Source: Shewanella profunda (GTDB lineage: Bacteria; Pseudomonadota; Gammaproteobacteria; Enterobacterales; Shewanellaceae). Taken from it: a stretch of 64,000 nucleotides of DNA. Below the pieces are notes generated by a model. The model did not search any database. It saw only the letters and a program-made list of their open reading frames with translations, and had not been told where the DNA came from. Shown piece after piece: positions 59,002 to 64,000 of this stretch (positions are counted from its first letter, which is position 1; each line of letters starts with the position of its first letter). Where the stretch lies: assembly GCF_023283765.1 (NCBI RefSeq), contig NZ_JAKILG010000016.1, positions 27,296 to 91,295 of the forward strand. The letters are read 5' to 3'. A program made the translations under genes and the position numbers.

Positions 59002-61735
59002 GTGCATCACTCCTTTTAGCAAAAAACGCGATCACTGCAAGTAAATCACTTTCCACTGTATGCCATAAATTGACTAATTCCTCGTAGTCTCCAATCTTAT
59101 TACTCGATGCATCCTCTAATCTCTGACAAGCTAGATTCAAACTTCTTGCGCCGACGAAGAGTGAATTACTTTTTAAAGTGTGGCTAATGGCATTGATTTT
59201 AATCGTATCTTTTTCTATAACAGCGGACTTTAACAATTCATATTTCAGCAATAAATTACTGTAATATTGGTCCAAAAATAAGTCTAATTCTTCATCACTT
59301 ATATCACCGACAAATTTATACACCTCAGATACATTAACTGGTGGATGCACAGCTGATGGATCGCACTGTGTAGCATCATAGGTATCAGCCTCATCATTAT
59401 CAATACAAAAGAAATCATCGCTCACAGTGCTATCACGCGTATCCTGAGATGAACTATCAATCATAAAACCCGATAATGTGTCATTTACCTCATCTAATAG
59501 ACTGACTAAATCAGCTAGAACTAAGGGCTTAACCAGCACACGATCGGCACCCGCCTTTAAACAGGACTCTTTACAAAGATCACCATCATCCCCAGTCAAC
59601 ATGATAACGATAGCGGGTGTTAGATTTTTATACTTTTCAATATCTCTAATCACACTCACTAAATCCGCACCAGAGATATCTGGCATCATCACGTCAGAAA
59701 TAACTAGATTATATTTATTGACTTTGAATAATTCTATTGCTTGCATTGAATCTTGAATACAGGCTACCTTGACCCCTATTGACGTTAATTGTTTATCGAT
59801 GACGAATAAATTCTCTTTACAATCATCAATAACAAGAATATTAATATTTCCATAATCGTGAGCGTCTGCAATGACAGTATCTAAGATAGTTGACTCACAA
59901 TGCCCATTTATAAAATCTATCACTTGCCTTATCTTCACTGGCGGATAAGAAATAATCTCATAATCTGATGGGATATTGATGGAGGATATTCCTCTTAGCT
60001 CAGCAACCGTTTCATTTCTAGTCGATAATTGGGATAGCAAATCAACTTCAGAATGGTTCCCCCCTTGATTAACATCAACAATAAAAACTGAATTCACACT
60101 ATCAACCTTTAACAACTCCTCGTTAGATAAATAGATAACCTTAAGACCTAGGCCGCTTGAGTATTTTTTCATTGAATGACTAAAAAAATAATTATTTGTA
60201 TAGCACGTGATAGCTTTATTATTGATAAGACTATATTTACCGTCACTAATAAAGTCTGATGACATATAACTCATATCTAATAAAAATTCAGCGACAAAAT
60301 AGAAAGCACTTCCTTTACCCAAGCTACTGACAACTTTAATCTCACTCCCCATCTTTTTGCAAATTTCACTGCTAATATACAAACCTAAACCAGTACCACC
60401 ATACTTCTCATATATTTCAGATGACGCCTGCTCATATTTATTAAATATTCTTGACTGTTGTTCATGGGTCAAGCCTATTCCATTGTCAACGACAGTGAAT
60501 TTCAGGGTTATCTTATCGAATGACTGTTCTACATCCTCAATAAGGAGTAACACAAAAGGGTCTTTTTTATTAGAAAACTTAATAGAATTCCCCATCAGAT
60601 TGTATAAAACCTGATTTAATTTAACTTCATCACAGATGATATTTTTATTCACACTTAGCGGCATAAAGAAGTCAAGTTTTATCGACTTCTTCTCGGCTTG
60701 AATACTAAAAACTTCAATTATTCTTTCAGCTAGACTGCGAATGTCAATCGAGGTCTTATTGAGGCCAGCATCATCCCCTTTAACCTTTTTCAAGTCCAGC
60801 ATATTATTAATCAATGATAAGACTTGCCTTGAAGTACTGAATGCTGCAGATAATAATGTTTTATCATGGGAACTAACGCCGCCTAGGCTGAGCTCTATCA
60901 GACCTATAACCGCATTCAATGGCGTTCGGATCTCATGTCCCAGGGTAGCAATAAAATCACTTTGAACCTTACTCAATTGCAACATTTTAGTATAATCTTT
61001 TTTAAGTTCGCCTCTTACCTTATACTTTCTTGTTTCATCAACCAATAACCCAATTCTGCCACCATTGTCAGACACTCGATCTCGATACTCAACAAACATG
61101 CCATTTCTTGTTTTAAATATAAAATCTATCGCCTTACCTTTTAATATTTTAAACTTAAACCAACTTAATACCCTTGTTGGATCCCGATCAATAGAAGAAA
61201 ACTCATTTGCCACAATTTCTGTCACCAAATTTAAAATAGGTTTTCCGATATAGTTTTCAACATAAATGTATGGAAAAAAGCGTTCAACTTGGTCACTCAA
61301 CAACTCAATACAACCAGCTTTGTTGACTAAGAGTAAACCATCGGATATTGAGGAGAAAAGACTAAAAATATCACTTTCAGTGGTACTATCACTTCCATTA
61401 GGGCTATTACTTGTATTTGTAACGATAAACTCATCGTCTAGCGGGACTTGCCTCTTATTATCAGCAACTGAATTACTGATAACCGTAGAGCAAAAAACAA
61501 TAAAACTATCATCAACACCTTTCACTATTTTAAATTCAACCCACTTACCTCCAACAAAAATAGGTTTCACTTCTGAAAAATGATTGGTTTGGGAATTTAA
61601 ATGGTTCAATATTTGATTTTTTGCACTTGAAAAAAATACATTATTTGAGAATAGATAGTTTTCGGCTAACCATTCTCCCTTAGCTGATAGCATAAATGCA
61701 CAAGAGTCGAAAAATTCTAAATCAATCAAATTCAT
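58988..61735 (-). CDS. Soluble hybrid sensor histidine kinase (PAS-HisKA-HATPase-REC-HPt)
   Basis: 915 residues without membrane segments. Two PAS-like regions (about 5-80 and 125-245), HisKA with LGHEIRTPLNAVIGLIEL (about 265), HATPase with NSIKFSNK and [14 protein letters not shown] (to about 475), a degenerate receiver-like segment (about 485-600), a receiver with ILVIDDCKEN and LVISDVMMPDISG (about 630-755), and a C-terminal HPt with AISHTLKSNSLFVGA (about 850). It forms an internal phosphorelay whose HPt may feed the overlapping output-less regulator. The gene is distinctly AT-rich compared with its neighbours. The signal sensed is unknown. Confidence 0.88.
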   Translation of the reverse strand: MNLIDLEFFDSCAFMLSAKGEWLAENYLFSNNVFFSSAKNQILNHLNSQTNHFSEVKPIFVGGKWVEFKIVKGVDDSFIVFCSTVISNSVADNKRQVPLDDEFIVTNTSNSPNGSDSTTESDIFSLFSSISDGLLLVNKAGCIELLSDQVERFFPYIYVENYIGKPILNLVTEIVANEFSSIDRDPTRVLSWFKFKILKGKAIDFIFKTRNGMFVEYRDRVSDNGGRIGLLVDETRKYKVRGELKKDYTKMLQLSKVQSDFIATLGHEIRTPLNAVIGLIELSLGGVSSHDKTLLSAAFSTSRQVLSLINNMLDLKKVKGDDAGLNKTSIDIRSLAERIIEVFSIQAEKKSIKLDFFMPLSVNKNIICDEVKLNQVLYNLMGNSIKFSNKKDPFVLLLIEDVEQSFDKITLKFTVVDNGIGLTHEQQSRIFNKYEQASSEIYEKYGGTGLGLYISSEICKKMGSEIKVVSSLGKGSAFYFVAEFLLDMSYMSSDFISDGKYSLINNKAITCYTNNYFFSHSMKKYSSGLGLKVIYLSNEELLKVDSVNSVFIVDVNQGGNHSEVDLLSQLSTRNETVAELRGISSINIPSDYEIISYPPVKIRQVIDFINGHCESTILDTVIADAHDYGNINILVIDDCKENLFVIDKQLTSIGVKVACIQDSMQAIELFKVNKYNLVISDVMMPDISGADLVSVIRDIEKYKNLTPAIVIMLTGDDGDLCKESCLKAGADRVLVKPLVLADLVSLLDEVNDTLSGFMIDSSSQDTRDSTVSDDFFCIDNDEADTYDATQCDPSAVHPPVNVSEVYKFVGDISDEELDLFLDQYYSNLLLKYELLKSAVIEKDTIKINAISHTLKSNSLFVGARSLNLACQRLEDASSNKIGDYEELVNLWHTVESDLLAVIAFFAKRSDAHGQE

Positions 61736-62020
61736 ACACCAATATCCTTATTGCTATCTCCCTCAAAAATCATCGCTGCTGCAGATAACAATTTCATTTG
61801 GGCTATCAGTCATATCAGAGTTACCTGCTGATTTTATTGCATAAAAACAACTACACTGTTTCTACACCTTACTTCCCGCACAAACGGTTTCGAAGCGAAA
61901 GCGGTAAAGGCAAAGCAAACACATTCATCAGGCTTACTATAAAAGTAGTATAAAGTGCCATTATTGCCCAAATAGATGAAAACCTTAGCAGGGCTCTAAA
62001 TAAGTGTATAAAAAGGCATC
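61736..62020. other. AT-rich spacer left of the nap scar
   Basis: About 285 bases upstream of the kinase gene on the minus strand and left of the napA remnant. It should carry the kinase promoter. An imperfect inverted stretch (CGGTTTCG / CGAAAGCGG near 61880-61905) is visible. No gene is supported. Confidence 0.4.
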
Positions 62021-62372
62021 TTCGAAGAATATGCCGCATTCGGTCGTGGCTATGGCATGATTTAGTCGGCTTACCGCAACTATGAAACACGTGGTCAACG
62101 CTGGCCAGTGGTTGATGGCAAAACAACCCTGCGCCGCTTCGTTGAGGGTAGCGATCCTTATGTTAAAGCCGGCGAAGGTTTCAAGTTTTGCGGTAAACCA
62201 GATGGTAAAGCGGTGATCTTCGCCTTGCCCTATAAGCCTGCCGCCGAAGAACCTAACAGTGAATACGATCTATGGATGTCAACTGGCCGCGTTCTGGAGT
62301 ATTGGCACACAGGCTCGATGACAGCCCGCGTCTCCGACCTTTACCGCGCCTATCCGGTTGCACAAATATTTA
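62021..62372 (+). pseudogene. napA: napA remnant (C-terminal part of periplasmic nitrate reductase)
   Basis: The frame starting FEEYAAFGRGYGMI hits TAG at 62063. It continues in the same frame with [34 protein letters not shown], then [60 protein letters not shown]. This is the molybdopterin-binding C-terminal region of NapA (about 830 residues when intact). Both the first 70 percent and the last 100 or so residues are missing. It is a dead fragment joined to napB sequence. Confidence 0.85.
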
Positions 62373-62444
62373 TGCACCCAGTGCCACGTCGCTCAAGCTG
62401 AAAATAAAGCGCCACTGGTTGAGGATCAGTTCTCTGTTCAGTAA
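62373..62444 (+). pseudogene. napB: napB remnant (last 23 codons, with one CxxCH haem motif)
   Basis: In a frame different from the napA piece, bases 62373-62444 read [23 protein letters not shown] and a stop. This matches the C-terminus of NapB, the dihaem cytochrome c partner of NapA (second haem site CxxCHVPQA..PLV...F). It directly abuts napA, so everything between the two genes has been lost. Confidence 0.8.
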
Positions 62445-62463
62445 GAACATTCCTCGGCAAGCT

Positions 62464-62501
62464 CAAAGCCACCCTAGTCAGTTAGAGTAGCTTTCATTTT
62501 T
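62464..62501 (+). terminator. Possible leftover terminator of the nap operon
   Basis: An imperfect stem (AAAGC.AC.CT / AG.GT.GCTTT with two mismatches) is followed by CATTTTTTC, 20 bases after the napB stop. Confidence 0.45.
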
Positions 62502-62635
62502 TCAGCCTACTTGTGCGGGCTCACCGTCGCCCTAAATAGCCAAGTTAAAATAGGGTTATCTTATTAGGAATAAATAGACTAACTAGGAAAAATAAGCAGA
62601 GGAAGAAAATTGACGCAGGAAACACCAGAAAGTAA

Positions 62636-62658
62636 AAACCCAGCCTAGGCTGGGTTTA
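62636..62658 (-). terminator. Terminator of the small-protein gene
   Basis: AAACCCAGCC TA GGCTGGGTTT is a near-perfect palindrome that includes the stop codon. On the minus strand it is followed by TTTACTTTC. Confidence 0.75.
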
Positions 62659-62800
62659 CTTGTTGTTTTGCTTTATGCAAATGACCCGCTGGAGCCGTTG
62701 GAGTTGTTGTTTGTGCCACTTTAGCTTTTTGCACATCTTTTGCCACAGGCATAGCCGCCTGCCACAAAGCACCTACCCATAGACTTGAACTAGATTTCAT
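62645..62800 (-). CDS. Small protein of 51 residues
   Basis: ATG at 62800 with a strong AAGGAG eight bases upstream; stop TAG at 62645. The sequence begins MKSSSSLWVGALWQAAMPVAKDVQ and is Ala/Lys/Thr-rich, with one weakly hydrophobic stretch (residues 7-20) and no Cys. The stop lies inside a CCCAGCC/GGCTGGG hairpin that serves as its terminator. It is divergent from the LysR gene with 93 bases between starts, which suggests LysR-type control. Family unknown. Confidence 0.6.
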   Translation of the reverse strand: MKSSSSLWVGALWQAAMPVAKDVQKAKVAQTTTPTAPAGHLHKAKQQVNPA

Positions 62801-62893
62801 CGGTAATCTCCTTTTCTGTTAACAAGGTCAAAGTAATACTTAGACAATCATCAGTAAAATGAATTAATGCCATAGCGTGGATTCCATTTAAGC

Positions 62894-63781
62894 ATGAATA
62901 TTCCAATCAAGACCTTACAGTGTTTTCTCACCTTAGTGGAAACCGAAAACTTTACCCGTGCAGCGCAAAAATGTTTTATCACTCAGCCGACACTGAGCAA
63001 AATCATTCAAAGACTCGAGGAAAGTCTCGGCCAAACCTTGCTTATCCGTAATAACCAAAAAGTGGAACTCACCCAAGCTGGACAGCTCTTTGAACATAGT
63101 GCGAGGGAAATTCTCGGCCAATGGCATAGACTACAGGAGGATATGAGTAACCTTAGCGGCCTCAAATCAGGACGATTGCGATTGGGTGTATGTCCAATGA
63201 TGAGCAGCCTTATTATTGGCTTGCTGACGAGTTACCGTAAGCGTTATCCCGGCATTGAACTCCAAATGTACGAATATGGGGGATTTGGCTGCGAACAGGC
63301 GCTACTCAATAACAGTCTCGATATTGCCTTTACCGCGCTCCCCACGACCCATGAAACTGAACTCGTCAATCAACCTCTGACTAAGTACCCCTTGCTGGCT
63401 TGTTTGCCAGAGGGACATCCCCTAGCGGGTAAAGCCCAAATTAATTGGCAAGATTTCGAACCCTATCCCTTTATCCTCTATAACGAGGATTTCTCCCTCG
63501 CCAAGCTGATTAATCGCCTCAGCCGTAAAGCAGGCGTTCAACTCAATATTGCCTTTCGCAGCGGCCAGTGGGATTTCCTCGCTGCCATGGTCGAAGCGGA
63601 TATGGGGGTCGCCATTTTGCCTGAGCCTATCTGCCATAAACTCACTAGCAGCAAATTAATCTTCAAGCCGATGCAGCCAGCAATGACATGGGACTTAGCC
63701 CTCATCTGGCGCCAAAGTTTACCCTTAACCCCAGCGGCCAGAGCCTTGCTTGAATTGAGTAAGCAAAAGACTGAATCCTAG
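62894..63781 (+). CDS. LysR-family transcriptional regulator
   Basis: 295 residues. The N-terminal winged helix-turn-helix is NFTRAAQKCFITQPTLSKIIQRLEESLGQTLLIRN (about 18-52). An effector domain (about 90-290) follows, with RLRLGVCPMMSSLIIGLL and FRSGQWDFLAAMVEADMGVAILPEPIC. The effector is unknown. The divergent small gene and the neighbouring nap scar are candidate targets or former targets. Confidence 0.92.
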   Translation: MNIPIKTLQCFLTLVETENFTRAAQKCFITQPTLSKIIQRLEESLGQTLLIRNNQKVELTQAGQLFEHSAREILGQWHRLQEDMSNLSGLKSGRLRLGVCPMMSSLIIGLLTSYRKRYPGIELQMYEYGGFGCEQALLNNSLDIAFTALPTTHETELVNQPLTKYPLLACLPEGHPLAGKAQINWQDFEPYPFILYNEDFSLAKLINRLSRKAGVQLNIAFRSGQWDFLAAMVEADMGVAILPEPICHKLTSSKLIFKPMQPAMTWDLALIWRQSLPLTPAARALLELSKQKTES

Positions 63782-63782
63782 T

Positions 63783-63824
63783 CCGTTATCCGTTATCCGT
63801 TATCCGTTATCCGTTATCCGTTAT
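63783..63824. repeat. Heptamer tandem array, six copies of CCGTTAT
   Basis: Six perfect copies start immediately after the LysR stop codon and end at CCAG. It is the second 7-bp array of the window, with a different unit from the one at 28173. Confidence 0.95.
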
Positions 63825-63845
63825 CCAGAGTATTATCGCCCATAA

Positions 63846-63885
63846 AAAAACCGCTGTTAGCCTAGAGGCCGACAGCGGTTTTTAT
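63846..63885 (+). terminator. Terminator of the LysR gene
   Basis: AAAACCGCTGT / ACAGCGGTTTTT stem with a GGCC/GGCC-like inner loop, followed by a T-run. Confidence 0.88.
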
Positions 63886-63982
63886 TAGCTAACCTGAACT
63901 CGGGATAAGAAAATTTGAACTAATAGCCCTCCAAGTGATCGGATCTTTCGACCAAGAGAAACCCCATCACACCGGAGGGCCT

Positions 63983-64000
63983 ATGCATAAATTAGTGGAA
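63983..64000 (+). CDS. Start of a gene cut by the window end
   Basis: Only MHKLVE is visible. GGAGGGC lies five bases before the ATG and is complementary to GCCCTCC at 63926-63932, so the ribosome binding site could be folded away in a hairpin. The product cannot be identified. Confidence 0.4.

Noticed and set aside
61869..62126. 85-codon minus-strand frame over the napA remnant
   Set aside because: It overlaps sequence explained by napA on the plus strand and has no recognisable product.

Overview
The window is gammaproteobacterial chromosome, almost certainly Shewanella. This rests on the conserved blocks dksA-gluQ-pcnB-folK-panB-panC and serA-ygfZ, the yheV/yheS and yheT/yheU/prkB relatives, the many large sensor kinases, the curlin locus and a nap remnant. 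Genus placement comes from remembered gene order and protein similarity, not from a search. No rRNA, tRNA or CRISPR array was recognised.

Layout. 1-2268: 3' three quarters of putA (proline catabolism). 2350-4770: AT-rich accessory patch with a secreted fibrinogen-like protein, a broken IS256-type transposase and a 91-bp dispersed repeat. 4774-13388: DUF599 membrane protein, CYTH-domain protein, cydDC (thiol exporter needed for cytochrome bd), a DUF3626 protein and rhlE. 13491-17966: PAS-containing chemotaxis receptor, dbpA and a pirin. 17967-19900: second AT-poor-in-genes accessory patch with an inverted copy of the 91-bp repeat, gene debris and two small hypotheticals. 19958-27837: yheV, yheS, a TIGR02444 protein, a three-gene GMC dehydrogenase/Tat subunit/GFA operon, then yheT-yheU-prkB. 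27838-28330: repeat-rich spacer with a 16-copy heptamer array. 28327-37550: GNAT, pepB, sfsA, dksA, gluQ, pcnB-folK, panB-panC and a DUF4124 protein.

37976-40740 is a curlin locus: a CsgB-like nucleator, an unusually long curlin subunit (497 aa, about 22 Q-x-G strands) and a divergent LuxR/CsgD-like regulator. The secretion genes csgEFG are not in the window. 41136-44245 holds a DUF2238 membrane protein, serA and ygfZ. 44331-50851 is a signalling pair: an HD-GYP response regulator and a 1770-aa hybrid kinase. 50981-52800 is a sodium:amino-acid symporter under a tandem glycine riboswitch. 53114-57641 is an overlapping operon for an ABC exporter and a CrtC/AttH-like lipoprotein.

57688-61735 is an AT-rich hybrid kinase plus an output-less response regulator. 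It borders 62021-62444, where the C-terminal part of periplasmic nitrate reductase napA is joined directly to the last 24 codons of napB: the scar of a deleted nap operon. The window ends with a 51-codon small ORF divergent from a LysR regulator, a second heptamer array, a terminator and the first codons of another gene.

The strongest observations are the nap deletion scar, the giant curlin with candidate CsgD operators, the apparently conserved AUU start of pcnB, the riboswitch, and two 91-bp repeats facing each other across 14 kb.
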